A stretch of DNA of 64,000 bases. It comes from DASPGQ01 sp035457705 (lineage in GTDB: Bacteria; Acidobacteriota; Vicinamibacteria; Marinacidobacterales; SMYC01). The notes beneath the pieces were generated by a model that was not told the DNA's origin, did no database searches, and was given only the letters and a program-made list of their open reading frames with translations. Below are positions 37,294 through 46,651 of the stretch, piece after piece. Both the position numbers and the translations under genes were made by a program. The first letter of the stretch is position 1. The number at the start of each line of letters is the position of its first letter. Location: the NCBI GenBank assembly GCA_035457705.1, contig DATIBD010000087.1, forward strand, positions 62,001 to 126,000. Reading direction: 5' to 3'.

Positions 37294-37404
37294 GAAAGCA
37301 TCGGGCATCTTACTACGGACGTGAGATCGCCAAGATCGGTTCGTAGGCTTTCCACTACACCAGATATTGCGGTGCGGAGGAGCTTCACGTCCGTTAAATG
37401 CACC

Positions 37405-37434
37405 TTGACAGGGAGGTTGTGGCTATCTTAGGAT
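37405..37434 (+). promoter_or_regulatory. Sigma-70 promoter of the dcw cluster
   Basis: TTGACA (37405-37410) is a perfect -35 box. TAGGAT (37429-37434) 18 bases downstream matches four of six -10 positions. Transcription would begin near 37441, about 85 bases before the TTG start of mraZ. The GTGG boxes of the neighbouring operator overlap its spacer and start site. Confidence 0.7.
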
Positions 37435-37463
37435 GCCGGTGGATCAAAGTGGAGTAAAGTGGT
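37419..37463 (+). promoter_or_regulatory. Putative MraZ operator: GTGG boxes on a 10-bp grid
   Basis: GTGG occurs at 37419, 37439, 37449 and 37459, and TAGG at 37429, so all five positions of a 10-bp-periodic array are filled with the second one degenerate. MraZ represses its own operon by binding tandem TGGGA/GTGGN boxes spaced 5-6 bases apart, which fits this period. The array overlaps the spacer, -10 box and start site of the promoter. This is direct sequence pattern plus known MraZ biology; binding itself is inferred. Confidence 0.68.
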
Positions 37464-37525
37464 CTAGGCTCTACCTGACAACTTCTCTCGGAGCAAGAAA
37501 GTGCCGGGAGTGAGGGGAGGTCTCA

Positions 37526-37966
37526 TTGCTCCGCGGTAATCATCCCGCGCGGGTCGATGAAAAGGGAAGGCTGAAGGTTCCCGTTGGCTTTTTGCAGGTC
37601 ATCGAGACCAATTACGGCCTGGACGTTTTCGTGACGTCTCTTTCGGGAGACAACGTTCGTATTTATCCCATGGATGTTTGGACGGAGTTCGAGAGGCGGT
37701 TGAAGAGCATGCCGGACTTCCATCCGACCAAGGTGAAGCTGCTCAAGCGAGTGCATTTCTACGGCCAGGCCTCTTCACTCGATCGCCAGGGTCGTCTGCT
37801 GATCCCCCAGCAGCTGCGAGAGCCCGCTCAGATGAATGGGACGGTGGACGTCCTCGGCATGCACGACCATCTCGAAGTGTGGAATCACGACTATCTGGCG
37901 GAGCAGCTCCAGCGCGAGCCCTTTACCGTCGACGATCACCGCGCACTCACCGAGTACGACATTTGA
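37526..37966 (+). CDS. mraZ: Transcriptional regulator MraZ
   Basis: MraZ is a ring-forming AbrB-like protein that controls the dcw operon. The 146 residues begin at a TTG preceded by GGGAGG and match the family: MLRGNHPARVDEKGRLKVP and the second swapped-hairpin repeat SLDRQGRLLIPQQLRE. It is the first gene of the cluster. Its stop overlaps a possible TTG start of rsmH (TTGA). Confidence 0.95.
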   Translation: MLRGNHPARVDEKGRLKVPVGFLQVIETNYGLDVFVTSLSGDNVRIYPMDVWTEFERRLKSMPDFHPTKVKLLKRVHFYGQASSLDRQGRLLIPQQLREPAQMNGTVDVLGMHDHLEVWNHDYLAEQLQREPFTVDDHRALTEYDI

Positions 37967-37983
37967 TCACGTCGGTGCCACTC

Positions 37984-38889
37984 ATGAAGGATCCGGAGCA
38001 GATCTCGGCGGGCCACGTGCCCGTTCTTCTCGCCGAGGCCATCGACTTCCTCGCGCCGAGAGACGGCGGGGTGTACGTGGATGCGACGTTCGGCGGCGGC
38101 GGCTATTCCCAAGCAATCCTCCATCGCTCTTCCCCCGGAGGGAGAGTCATCGCGCTCGATCGCGATCGGGACGCGCTTCGACAAGGCGAAACCATGGCCG
38201 AGCCTTCGGGGAGGCTCGAGCTCGTGTGGGGCTCGTTCGCGGATCTAGGCCCGCATCTCGACCGCCTCGGTGTGGACTCGGTCGACGGCATCGTGGCCGA
38301 CCTGGGGCTATCGAGCCTTCAGCTCGACGATCCGAACCGTGGATTCTCGTTCTCCCGCGACGGTGCCCTCGACATGCGTTTCGATCGCTCGCAGGGGACG
38401 AGCGCCGCGGATCTCGTCAACCGGTCTTCGCAGTCCGAGCTCGCCGACATCCTCTACCACTACGGCGAGGAGCGCCGCGCGCGGGCGATCGCGAAGCGGA
38501 TCGTCGCCTCGCGGCCGATCACCACGACGCGAGAGCTCAGAGGGGCGGTGGTGGCGGTGAGCGGGCCGAGGCGGCGCGGCATCGATCCGGCCACGCGCAC
38601 CTTTCAAGCGCTGCGCATCGCGGTGAACGACGAGCTGCGCGCACTCGATTCGCTGCTGCGCGAGGGGCCCGAACGGCTTGGGGCAGGAGGGCGGTTGATC
38701 GTGGTGTCCTACCACTCGCTCGAAGATCGCGCGGTGAAACTTGCGTTTCGAGATCGGGCGAGATCTGCGGGAAGCGCCTATCGCGTTCTCACCAAGAAGC
38801 CCGTCATCGCCGGTGCTGAGGAAGTCTATGAGAATCCGAGAGCGAGGAGCGCCAAGCTCAGGGTTCTGGAGCGCGTCGATGAAACGTGA
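37984..38889 (+). CDS. rsmH: 16S rRNA (cytosine-1402-N4) methyltransferase
   Basis: RsmH uses S-adenosylmethionine to methylate C1402 in the ribosomal P site. The 301 residues show HVPVLLAEAIDFLAP, DATFGGGGYSQAIL, DLGLSSLQLDDPNRGFSF and LIVVSYHSLEDRAVK. The ATG at 37984 is used; a TTG at 37963 that overlaps the mraZ stop is in frame and would add seven residues. Its 3' end overlaps ftsL by 11 bases. Confidence 0.95.
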   Translation: MKDPEQISAGHVPVLLAEAIDFLAPRDGGVYVDATFGGGGYSQAILHRSSPGGRVIALDRDRDALRQGETMAEPSGRLELVWGSFADLGPHLDRLGVDSVDGIVADLGLSSLQLDDPNRGFSFSRDGALDMRFDRSQGTSAADLVNRSSQSELADILYHYGEERRARAIAKRIVASRPITTTRELRGAVVAVSGPRRRGIDPATRTFQALRIAVNDELRALDSLLREGPERLGAGGRLIVVSYHSLEDRAVKLAFRDRARSAGSAYRVLTKKPVIAGAEEVYENPRARSAKLRVLERVDET

Positions 38890-39235
38890 AACGTTCTCGA
38901 TGACCCGGGAGGTCCGGAACGAGCGGCTCGTGCGCGAGCTCGACCGCAAGCGCCACCGCGACCTGTTCATGGTGGTCATGACCGCTCTCGTGCTAACCGT
39001 GGCCGTCATCGTCTACGCCTGGCCGCATTTCGAGATGATTCGACTCGGGTATCAAATGGAGGAGCTCCGCCAGGTGCGTGAGGAGCTCTTCGAGCAACAG
39101 CGCCATCTCGAGCTGCAGCTCGCCACCGAGGAGGATCCCGAGCGAATCGATCGCATCGCTCGCGAAGAGCTCGGCATGATTTACCCGGACGGCGACCACG
39201 TCCTGGTTGTAGAGCCCATGGAGTCCCCGCGGTGA
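38879..39235 (+). CDS. ftsL: Cell division protein FtsL (FtsL/DivIC-like)
   Basis: A small bitopic protein that, with FtsB and FtsQ, activates septal synthesis. The 118 residues have a basic cytoplasmic N-terminus, one transmembrane helix (LFMVVMTALVLTVAVIVYAW, about 29-48) and a periplasmic coiled coil (YQMEELRQVREELFEQQRHL) ending IAREELGMIYPDGD. ATG 38900 is a second possible start. Assignment rests on position between rsmH and ftsI plus topology, since FtsL is poorly conserved. Confidence 0.88.
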   Translation: MKRETFSMTREVRNERLVRELDRKRHRDLFMVVMTALVLTVAVIVYAWPHFEMIRLGYQMEELRQVREELFEQQRHLELQLATEEDPERIDRIAREELGMIYPDGDHVLVVEPMESPR

Positions 39236-41274
39236 CCGACGGCAAATCGCTCAGCCGCATGCAGGTCCGGCTCGTGCTCCTCGGGCTGTGCACCTCGCTG
39301 GGATTTTTCGCCACTTCCGCGAGACTCGCCTACCTCACGATCGTGGCGCGCGATTCTCTGCGTGAGAAGGGCGCGATGCAGCACCTGCAGACGCTGAAGC
39401 TGGATCCGAGAAGGGGAAGCATCCTCGATCGAAACGGTCACGCGCTCGCGACGAGCGTCGAGGTCGAATCGATCTACGCTGTCCCCCGTGCGTTCTCCCC
39501 CGAGCAGGTCTCTCAGGCATCCCGAGCGCTCGGCGAATGTCTCGACGCGCCGCCCCGACGGGTCGCCTCCCGGCTCGAGGGCGGCAAGAGCTTCGTCTGG
39601 ATCGAGCGGAAGGCGACGGCGGACAAGGCGCAATGTGTCCGCGAGCTGAACCTCGTGGGAACGGGGTTCGTCCCGGAGAGCCAGAGGTTCTATCCCAAGA
39701 GGCGTCTCGCATCTCAGGTCCTGGGCTACGTGGGAATCGACAACGAGGGAATGGCGGGGGTCGAATACGCTTTCGACGACGAGATCCAGGGCGAGCCGGG
39801 CCGGCGCATCATCTGGATCGACGCGCTCCGACGCCGGGCGGCGAGCCGGGTCGAGGAGGGTGCCGAACCGGGCCGCTCCGTCTATCTCACGCTCGACGAG
39901 AACCTGCAGTACATCGCCGAGACCGAGATCACCGCCGCCGTCGAGGAAAGCCGCTCGGCGAGCGGCATCGCCATCCTGATGAGGCCGAGAACGGGGGAAT
40001 TGCTGGCGATGGCGGCCTGGCCGAGCTTCAACCCGAACCGCTACACCGATTTTCCCGAGAGCCATTGGCGAAACCGGGCGGTGACCGACGTCTACGAGCC
40101 CGGCTCGACGTTCAAGATCATCGGCGCGGCGGCCGCGCTCGAGGAAGGGGTGGTGACCGAGGACGAGCGCATCGATTGCGGTTCCGGCTCGATCCAAATC
40201 GCGAATCGCATTATCGGAGACCACCGCCCGTTCGACGTCCTCACCTTTCGCGAAGTAATCGAGAAATCGAGCAACATCGGGATGATTCGGATCGGCCAGC
40301 GGCTGGGCAAGGAGCGATTCGAGTCCTACATCCGCGCGTTCGGATTCGGCGAGCCCACGGGGGTGGAGCTTCCCGCGGAAAGCCGCGGCATCCTCCGGCC
40401 GGCGTCGCGTTGGGGAGCGGCGTCGCTCGCCTCCATCGCCTTCGGCCAGGAGATCTCGGTGACCCCGCTCCAGATGGTTGCGGCGGTGAACGTCGTGGCG
40501 AATCGCGGCGTCTTGATGCGTCCGACGCTCCTGCTCGGCCGAGACCGCTCCGACGGCACGTTTCAGGAGAACCTCGCCCCCGAGCCGGTCCGGCGCGTCA
40601 TCAGCGAAGAGACGGCTCGGCATCTGACCTCGTTTCTCGAGGGCGTGGTCGAGCGCGGAACGGGACGAAGAGCCGCGGTAACCGGCATCCGCGTGGCGGG
40701 CAAGACGGGAACGGCGCAGAAGGCGATTCGCGGCGGCTACTCGAGAACGGATTACATCGCTTCTTTCGTCGGCTTCGCGCCGGCGGAGGATCCCGAGATC
40801 ACCGCGCTGGTCATCCTCGACTCGCCCAACGGAGATCACTCCGGCTCGCGAGCGGCGGCCGTGTTCGGCCGAATCATCGAGCGCTCGCTCCGTTACCTGG
40901 GTGTCCCCCGGGAGAACGAGGCGCTGGTGCGACTCGCCACAGTTTGGCCACAAAGGCGGCCTATCCTCGACGGAGAAACGAAGGTGATCGGCGTCTCAGG
41001 GCGGGTCGATGAGGTTCCCGACGTCGTGGGGTTGCCGGCGCGCGACGCGCTCGCTCGCTTCGTCACCTCCGGCCTCGTGCCCGTCATCGAGGGTTCGGGA
41101 TTCGTGGTCGAGCAGCACCCGCTCGCGGGTGCGATCGCCGTAGCGGGAGAGGCGGCCCGACTGGTCCTGGGCGCTCGCCCCATCGAGGGGCGCGAGCTTT
41201 TCGGCGTGCCGCCCGCTCGCGATCCACGCGTGGCGAGCGTGCACCGAGAGATGTTCGGTCCGAGCCCGGAGTGA
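39232..41274 (+). CDS. ftsI: Septal peptidoglycan transpeptidase FtsI with C-terminal PASTA domain
   Basis: The class B penicillin-binding protein of the divisome. One N-terminal membrane helix (VLLGLCTSLGFFATSARLAY) precedes the dimerisation domain (RRGSILDRNGHALATS). The transpeptidase domain has S292-T-F-K295, S346-S-N348 and the K491-T-G motif. A single PASTA domain (EVPDVVGLPARDALARFVTS) follows, as in SpoVD-type and many acidobacterial FtsI proteins; it is absent from E. coli FtsI. The 680-residue protein starts with GTG overlapping the ftsL stop as GTGA. Confidence 0.95.
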   Translation: MTDGKSLSRMQVRLVLLGLCTSLGFFATSARLAYLTIVARDSLREKGAMQHLQTLKLDPRRGSILDRNGHALATSVEVESIYAVPRAFSPEQVSQASRALGECLDAPPRRVASRLEGGKSFVWIERKATADKAQCVRELNLVGTGFVPESQRFYPKRRLASQVLGYVGIDNEGMAGVEYAFDDEIQGEPGRRIIWIDALRRRAASRVEEGAEPGRSVYLTLDENLQYIAETEITAAVEESRSASGIAILMRPRTGELLAMAAWPSFNPNRYTDFPESHWRNRAVTDVYEPGSTFKIIGAAAALEEGVVTEDERIDCGSGSIQIANRIIGDHRPFDVLTFREVIEKSSNIGMIRIGQRLGKERFESYIRAFGFGEPTGVELPAESRGILRPASRWGAASLASIAFGQEISVTPLQMVAAVNVVANRGVLMRPTLLLGRDRSDGTFQENLAPEPVRRVISEETARHLTSFLEGVVERGTGRRAAVTGIRVAGKTGTAQKAIRGGYSRTDYIASFVGFAPAEDPEITALVILDSPNGDHSGSRAAAVFGRIIERSLRYLGVPRENEALVRLATVWPQRRPILDGETKVIGVSGRVDEVPDVVGLPARDALARFVTSGLVPVIEGSGFVVEQHPLAGAIAVAGEAARLVLGARPIEGRELFGVPPARDPRVASVHREMFGPSPE

Positions 41275-42788
41275 TGGCCTTGACGATTGCCAGAGCGGGA
41301 AGCGCGACGGATGCCACCGGCAACGCTTCGTCCGGCGCGAACCTGACGGGGCTCCTCCGACTCATTCCGTTGCAAAGCGTTACCGGCCCGCGCGATCGAC
41401 TCATAAAAGGCGTGAGCGTGGACTCCCGCGAAGTCGAGCCCGGCGGGCTGTTCGTCGCGATCCGCGGTGAGAAAGCGGACGGAAACCGGTTCGTCGACGA
41501 TGCCGTGTCGCGGGGAGCGGTCGCCGTCGTGAGCGAAATGCCGGCATCCGCCTCCGAGGCGACCTGGGTCCAGACGCCGGACGCCCGGAAAGTCGTGGGG
41601 GTGCTCGCCGCGGCGGTCCAGGGGAATCCGTCACAGAAGATGAGCCTCGTGGGTATTACCGGGACCAACGGAAAAACCACGACGGCATTCCTCGTGGATG
41701 GCCTCCTCGCCCGGCTTGCCCCACCGTCGGCGATGCTGGGTACGGTGATGAGGAAGATCGGGGAGCGCAGCGAGCCCTCCCGATACACGACGCCCGAGGC
41801 GCCGGCGATTCAGAAGCTCCTCGCCGAGGCCCTGGCAGCCGGCTCCGCCCACGGCGTGCTGGAAGTCTCTTCTCATGGACTGGCGCTTCACCGGCTCGAG
41901 GGCACGGAGTTTCGCGTCACGGTGTTCACCAACCTCTCTCGCGACCACCTGGACTTTCACCACGACATGGAGGATTACTTTCGCGCGAAACGACTCCTGT
42001 TCACGCGCTACGCTCGAGCGGGCGCCACGGCGGTCGTCTCGATCGACGACGCCTACGGAGAGAGACTCGCGGCGGAGCTCGGGACGAGCGCCGTCACGTT
42101 TGGCCTCGCGGCAACCGCCGATCTCTCGGTGTCGCACGTCGAGGCCTCGCTCGAGGGCATCCGGTTCCAGTGCCGTGAAGGCGAGAGGACGTTCGACGTT
42201 CGAAGCCCCCTTCTCGGTCGTTACAACGCGCTCAATCTCGTCGCGGCTCTTGCCGCCGTTCGGGCGCTCGGTTTCGATGAACAGGCGATCGTCGAGGCCC
42301 TTGAGACGGTGTCCGGGGCGCCGGGTCGTTTCGAGCGGGTTCTCGTCGACAGGCCGTTCGACGTTATCGTCGACTACGCACATACCGACGACGCCCTGCG
42401 AAAGCTGCTCGAAGCGGCGAGGCCTCTCACGAGAAACCAGCTCGTGGTCGTTTTCGGCTGTGGAGGGGAGCGAGATCGGACGAAGAGACCGCTGATGGGT
42501 GACGTGGCATCGCGACTCGCCGACCGAGTCGTTCTCACCTCCGACAACCCCCGGGGGGAGGATCCCGAAGCCATCGTGCGCGAGATTCAGCTCGGCGTGA
42601 AGGATGCCTCGGTTCGCGTCGAGGTAGACCGGAGAAAGGCGATCGAGCTGGCTCTGAGCGAAGCACGGCCCGGCGATCTCGTGGTCATCGCGGGCAAGGG
42701 CCACGAGCCCTATCAGATCGTGGGAGATCGCGTTCTGCCGTTCGACGATCGCGAGGTGGTACGCGAGATCGGAGGGGCGTCTCCTTGA
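41274..42788 (+). CDS. murE: UDP-MurNAc-tripeptide synthetase, meso-DAP type
   Basis: MurE adds the third residue of the stem peptide. The 504-residue protein has the Mur ligase ATP loop GITGTNGKTTTAF, EVSSHGLALHR and the third-domain SDNPRGEDP. The DNPR motif is the signature for meso-diaminopimelate, so a DAP-type wall is predicted. The first about 20 residues look less conserved. The ATG shares its A with the ftsI stop. Confidence 0.96.
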   Translation: MALTIARAGSATDATGNASSGANLTGLLRLIPLQSVTGPRDRLIKGVSVDSREVEPGGLFVAIRGEKADGNRFVDDAVSRGAVAVVSEMPASASEATWVQTPDARKVVGVLAAAVQGNPSQKMSLVGITGTNGKTTTAFLVDGLLARLAPPSAMLGTVMRKIGERSEPSRYTTPEAPAIQKLLAEALAAGSAHGVLEVSSHGLALHRLEGTEFRVTVFTNLSRDHLDFHHDMEDYFRAKRLLFTRYARAGATAVVSIDDAYGERLAAELGTSAVTFGLAATADLSVSHVEASLEGIRFQCREGERTFDVRSPLLGRYNALNLVAALAAVRALGFDEQAIVEALETVSGAPGRFERVLVDRPFDVIVDYAHTDDALRKLLEAARPLTRNQLVVVFGCGGERDRTKRPLMGDVASRLADRVVLTSDNPRGEDPEAIVREIQLGVKDASVRVEVDRRKAIELALSEARPGDLVVIAGKGHEPYQIVGDRVLPFDDREVVREIGGASP

Positions 42789-44173
42789 GGTTGTCCGCGG
42801 GAGAAGTGGCGAGGCTCGTAGCCGGCTCGGTCGCGAGCGGGCATCCCCACGCCCAGGTCGAGGGGTTTTCCATCGACAGCCGACGCGTCGAGCCAGGCCA
42901 GCTCTTTTTCGCCATCGTCGGCCCGAGGCACGACGGCCACCACTTCGTGTCTCAGGCCATCGCCCGCGGGGCCTGCGGCATCGTCGCCTCGTCGGACGTT
43001 GCCGTTGGCACGGAAGTCTTTCTCGTTCGTGTCGCCGACACCACGCGCGCCCTTCAAGATCTGGCCGCCGCGATCCGGGATCGTGCCGGAGTGCAGGTCG
43101 TTGCGATCACCGGGAGCACGGGCAAGACCACGACCAAGGATGCCGCGGCCGCCGCCATCGCCACCAGGCACCGCGTGCTGAAATCCGAGGGGAACCTCAA
43201 CAACCACTACGGTCTGCCGCTATCGCTCCTGAGGCTCGGCGACGAGTCGGTTGCCGTGCTCGAGATGGGGATGTCCGCGCCCGGAGAGATCGCGCGGCTG
43301 TGCGAGATCGCGAAGCCCGACGTCTCGGTTCTGACGAACGTCGGCGAGGCCCACCTGGAGTTCTTCGGAACCGTGGACGCCATCGGCGAGGCGAAGGGCG
43401 AGATCTTCGTCGGTCTAAAGGCGGAGGGCGTTGCCGTCGTGAATGCCGACGACCCCCTGGTCTTGGAGCAGGCGAAGAAATTCTCGGGAAGGAAGATTCG
43501 CTTCGGCCTGAGCGACGACGCCGACGTCCGCGGCCATGTCGCCTCGGCGTCGAGCGCTGGGGTTCGCTTCACCGTCGAGCGGGGGCGGGACCGGGTCGAC
43601 GTCTCCTCCCCTCTTCCCGGACGTCACAACGTGTACAACCTTCTCGCTGGTCTCGCCGCGGCGAGTGCCCTCGACGTGCCCATCTCTATTGCCGCGCGCG
43701 GGCTCACGGAGCTCTTGCCCGCTCATCATCGCGGTGAGCGGCTCGAGCTGCCGGGAGGCGTCGTCGTCATCGACGAGACCTACAACTCGAACCCCCGCGC
43801 GCTCCGCGCCGCCCTCGACCTCCTTTCCACCGAGCCGGGCCGGCGACACGTCGCGGTCATAGGCGACATGCTCGAGCTCGGCGAAGCGGCCGAGGAGCTC
43901 CACCGGCAGGCGGGTAGAGATGCGGCGAGCCGGGGCGTCGACGTCCTCATCGCCGTGGGCGGGCTCGCGGACTACGTCCTCGAAGGGGCGAAGGACGCGG
44001 GAATCGAGACCGCGCGCCTGGACGTCGTTCGCAGCGCGGAAGAAGCCGGAGCGCTCGTCAGGGGGCTGCTCCGCGAAGGTGACGTCGTTTTGTTCAAGGG
44101 CTCGCGCGGCGTCGGGCTCGAGAGGGCGATCGAGATCGCGCGAAAGGGCGGAAGCGAAGGGGAGAGCGCGTGA
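42785..44173 (+). CDS. murF: UDP-MurNAc-tripeptide:D-Ala-D-Ala ligase
   Basis: MurF adds D-Ala-D-Ala to the UDP-MurNAc-tripeptide. The 462 residues show FSIDSRRVEPGQLFFAI, the ATP loop AITGSTGKTTTKD, SEGNLNNHYGLPL and VIDETYNSNPRAL. The TTG start overlaps the murE stop as TTGA. The ligase that makes its dipeptide substrate (Ddl) is not encoded in this cluster. Confidence 0.96.
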   Translation: MRLSAGEVARLVAGSVASGHPHAQVEGFSIDSRRVEPGQLFFAIVGPRHDGHHFVSQAIARGACGIVASSDVAVGTEVFLVRVADTTRALQDLAAAIRDRAGVQVVAITGSTGKTTTKDAAAAAIATRHRVLKSEGNLNNHYGLPLSLLRLGDESVAVLEMGMSAPGEIARLCEIAKPDVSVLTNVGEAHLEFFGTVDAIGEAKGEIFVGLKAEGVAVVNADDPLVLEQAKKFSGRKIRFGLSDDADVRGHVASASSAGVRFTVERGRDRVDVSSPLPGRHNVYNLLAGLAAASALDVPISIAARGLTELLPAHHRGERLELPGGVVVIDETYNSNPRALRAALDLLSTEPGRRHVAVIGDMLELGEAAEELHRQAGRDAASRGVDVLIAVGGLADYVLEGAKDAGIETARLDVVRSAEEAGALVRGLLREGDVVLFKGSRGVGLERAIEIARKGGSEGESA

Positions 44174-45255
44174 TCTATCATCTTCTCTACCCGCTCCACG
44201 AAGACTTCAGCTTCTTCAACGTTTTTCGCTACGTCACGTTTCGCACCGCCTCGGCCACTCTGACGGCCCTCGCCATCTCGTTCGTGATGGGCCCGTGGCT
44301 CATCCGAAGGCTCCGGCGGTTTCAGATCGGCCAGCATGTCCGGCAGGAAGGTCCCGAGACCCACCGTTCCAAGGCGGGAACTCCTACGATGGGCGGCCTG
44401 CTCATTCTTGCGGCAATGATCGCGCCGACGCTCCTCTGGGCGAACTTGACCAACGTCTTCGTATGGATGGCGCTGGGGACGACGGTCGCCTTCGGTTTGA
44501 TCGGATTCTTCGACGACTATCTGAAGATAGTCCGCCGCCACTCGACCGGACTCTCCCCCCGGGCCAAGCTCGTGCTGCAAACAGGCTCGGCGCTCGTCGT
44601 CGCCCTGCTGCTTCACGACATGTCGCGCCACGGCGATTACAGCACCGAGCTCCTGTTTCCGTTCTTCAAGCAGCTTCGGCCCAACCTCGACTGGTACTTC
44701 GTTCCCTTCGCCATCGTGGTCATCGTCGGCGCATCGAACGCCGTCAACCTGACCGACGGCCTCGACGGTCTCGCAATCGGAACGGTGCTCATTGCCGCGG
44801 GCGCCTACACCGTGCTCACTTATGTGACCGGGCATGCGCAGTTCTCGTCCTATCTCGACCTGATTCACATCCCTCGGATCTGGGAGCTCACGATTTTCTG
44901 CGGTGCCATGGTCGGTGCGAGCCTCGGTTTTCTCTGGTTCAACTCTTACCCGGCGCAGATCTTCATGGGAGACGTCGGCTCGCTCGCGCTGGGAAGTGCC
45001 ATCGGCACCGTCGCCCTGCTCATCAAGCAGGAGCTCCTCCTCGTGCTCGTGGGCGGCGTCTTCGTCATCGAGGCCGCCTCGGTCATCCTCCAGGTCGGGT
45101 CGTTCAAGCTCACGGGAAAACGCGTGTTTCGAATGGCCCCTCTCCATCATCATTTCGAGCTCGCCGGCTGGAGCGAGCCCAAGGTCATCATTCGGTTCTG
45201 GATCCTCGGGCTCATGTTCGCTCTCGCGAGCTTGACGACGTTGAAGCTGAGGTGA
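44170..45255 (+). CDS. mraY: Phospho-MurNAc-pentapeptide transferase
   Basis: MraY makes lipid I by moving phospho-MurNAc-pentapeptide to undecaprenyl phosphate. The 361-residue polytopic protein has about ten hydrophobic segments. Conserved parts are HRSKAGTPTMGGLLIL, FFDDYLKI (aspartates of the active site), NAVNLTDGLDGLAIG, and the MAPLHHHFELAGWSEPKV cluster of histidines. GTG start overlaps the murF stop as GTGA. Confidence 0.97.
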   Translation: MIYHLLYPLHEDFSFFNVFRYVTFRTASATLTALAISFVMGPWLIRRLRRFQIGQHVRQEGPETHRSKAGTPTMGGLLILAAMIAPTLLWANLTNVFVWMALGTTVAFGLIGFFDDYLKIVRRHSTGLSPRAKLVLQTGSALVVALLLHDMSRHGDYSTELLFPFFKQLRPNLDWYFVPFAIVVIVGASNAVNLTDGLDGLAIGTVLIAAGAYTVLTYVTGHAQFSSYLDLIHIPRIWELTIFCGAMVGASLGFLWFNSYPAQIFMGDVGSLALGSAIGTVALLIKQELLLVLVGGVFVIEAASVILQVGSFKLTGKRVFRMAPLHHHFELAGWSEPKVIIRFWILGLMFALASLTTLKLR

Positions 45256-45277
45256 AGGGCGCGAATAGTGGAAGTCG

Positions 45278-46648
45278 ATGAAAGAGGATTACCGGGCCCG
45301 GCGAGTCCTGGTCGTGGGACTCGGGCGAAGCGGTCTCGCCGTGTGCCGGCTTCTCGCGCCCGCTGCGGCGCGTGTGGTGGCCGCCGATCAGAGACCCCGG
45401 GAGGAGCTACCCGCCGAAGTCGCGTCGCTCGAGCCGATGGGGGTTTCCCTTGTCACCGGCTCGCATCCGCCGGAGCTCGTCGACGAGGCGGACCTGGTCG
45501 TCCTCAGCCCCGGCGTGCCTACGACCCTGCCCCTGGTCGAACGCGCCCGTGCCCGCGAGATCCCCATCTGGGGCGAGCTCGAGGTCGGCTTCCGGGAGGT
45601 CGAGGGAATGGTCCTGGCGGTGACGGGCACGAAGGGGAAGTCCACGACCGCGACCTTGCTCCAATCGATGCTCCAGGCCACGGGGAGGGAAGTCCGCCTC
45701 GCGGGAAACATCGGCTCGCCCCTCGTCCAAGAGCTCGAGGGCGCATCGAAGGAGACGACGTTCGTTCTGGAGGTCTCGAGCTTTCAGCTCGAGACCATCG
45801 ACCGGTTTCGCCCCCACGTCGCCGTCCTGCTCGACGTGAGTCCGGATCACCTCGACTGGCATCCGACGTTTCGAGACTACTTGCGCGCCAAGGAACGCAT
45901 TTTCGAAAACCAGACGGAGGAAGACCATGCGGTTGTCTTCGGAGGCAACCGCTGGACGGTGGAAATGGCTAGACGCGCAAGACCGAGAAAGCTCTATTTC
46001 GACCTCGAGTGCCTCGAGGAGCTCACCCCTCACGTCCACGCCAACGGTCCGTGGATCGTGATGCACGAGGATCGCACGAAGACCCCCCTCGCCTCGCTCG
46101 CCGAGCTGCAGGTTCCGGGAAGACACAATCGCTTGAACGCTCTCGCGGCATCGGCCGCAGCGGCGCTCGTCGGGGCGTCGGGAGCCGACGTCGGATACGC
46201 GCTCGAGCACTTCCACGGTCTTCCCCATGCGCTCGAGAAAGTGGCCGACATCGACGGGGTCCGCTACTTCAATGACTCCAAGGCGACGAACGTCCAGGCG
46301 GTTCGCGCCGCCCTCGAGAGCTTCGACGCGCCGATCCTGCTCCTGCTCGGCGGCCGGCTCAAGGGAGGAGATCTCGGCGAGCTCCGAGATCACGTGGCAC
46401 GGAAGGTCAAGCGGGTGCTGGCCATCGGTGAGAGCCGCGATCGGATCGCGGGCGCCTTCTCCGATTTGGTGCCGGTCGAGATCTGCCGGAGCCTCGAATC
46501 GGCGGTCAAGAGGGCTCATCGCCGGGCGCGGCCGGGCGACGTCGTTCTCCTTTCTCCCGCCGGCTCGAGCTTCGACATGTTCCGGGATTACCGCGAGCGC
46601 GGCGAGAGGTTCCGCGCCATCGTCGAGCGTCTGGCGGCCGGAGAGTGA
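45278..46648 (+). CDS. murD: UDP-MurNAc-L-Ala:D-Glu ligase
   Basis: MurD adds D-glutamate to UDP-MurNAc-L-alanine. The 456 residues open with VLVVGLGRSGLAVCRLLA and contain the ATP loop VTGTKGKSTTATL, SSFQLETIDRFRPHVAVLLD and YFNDSKATNVQAV. The stretch LLLLGGRLKGGDL in domain three is also typical. It follows mraY after 22 bases and precedes ftsW by three. Confidence 0.96.
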   Translation: MKEDYRARRVLVVGLGRSGLAVCRLLAPAAARVVAADQRPREELPAEVASLEPMGVSLVTGSHPPELVDEADLVVLSPGVPTTLPLVERARAREIPIWGELEVGFREVEGMVLAVTGTKGKSTTATLLQSMLQATGREVRLAGNIGSPLVQELEGASKETTFVLEVSSFQLETIDRFRPHVAVLLDVSPDHLDWHPTFRDYLRAKERIFENQTEEDHAVVFGGNRWTVEMARRARPRKLYFDLECLEELTPHVHANGPWIVMHEDRTKTPLASLAELQVPGRHNRLNALAASAAAALVGASGADVGYALEHFHGLPHALEKVADIDGVRYFNDSKATNVQAVRAALESFDAPILLLLGGRLKGGDLGELRDHVARKVKRVLAIGESRDRIAGAFSDLVPVEICRSLESAVKRAHRRARPGDVVLLSPAGSSFDMFRDYRERGERFRAIVERLAAGE

Positions 46649-46651
46649 GCC

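Noticed and set aside
39181..40953. A 590-residue minus-strand frame
   Set aside because: It is antisense to ftsI and has no recognisable domain.
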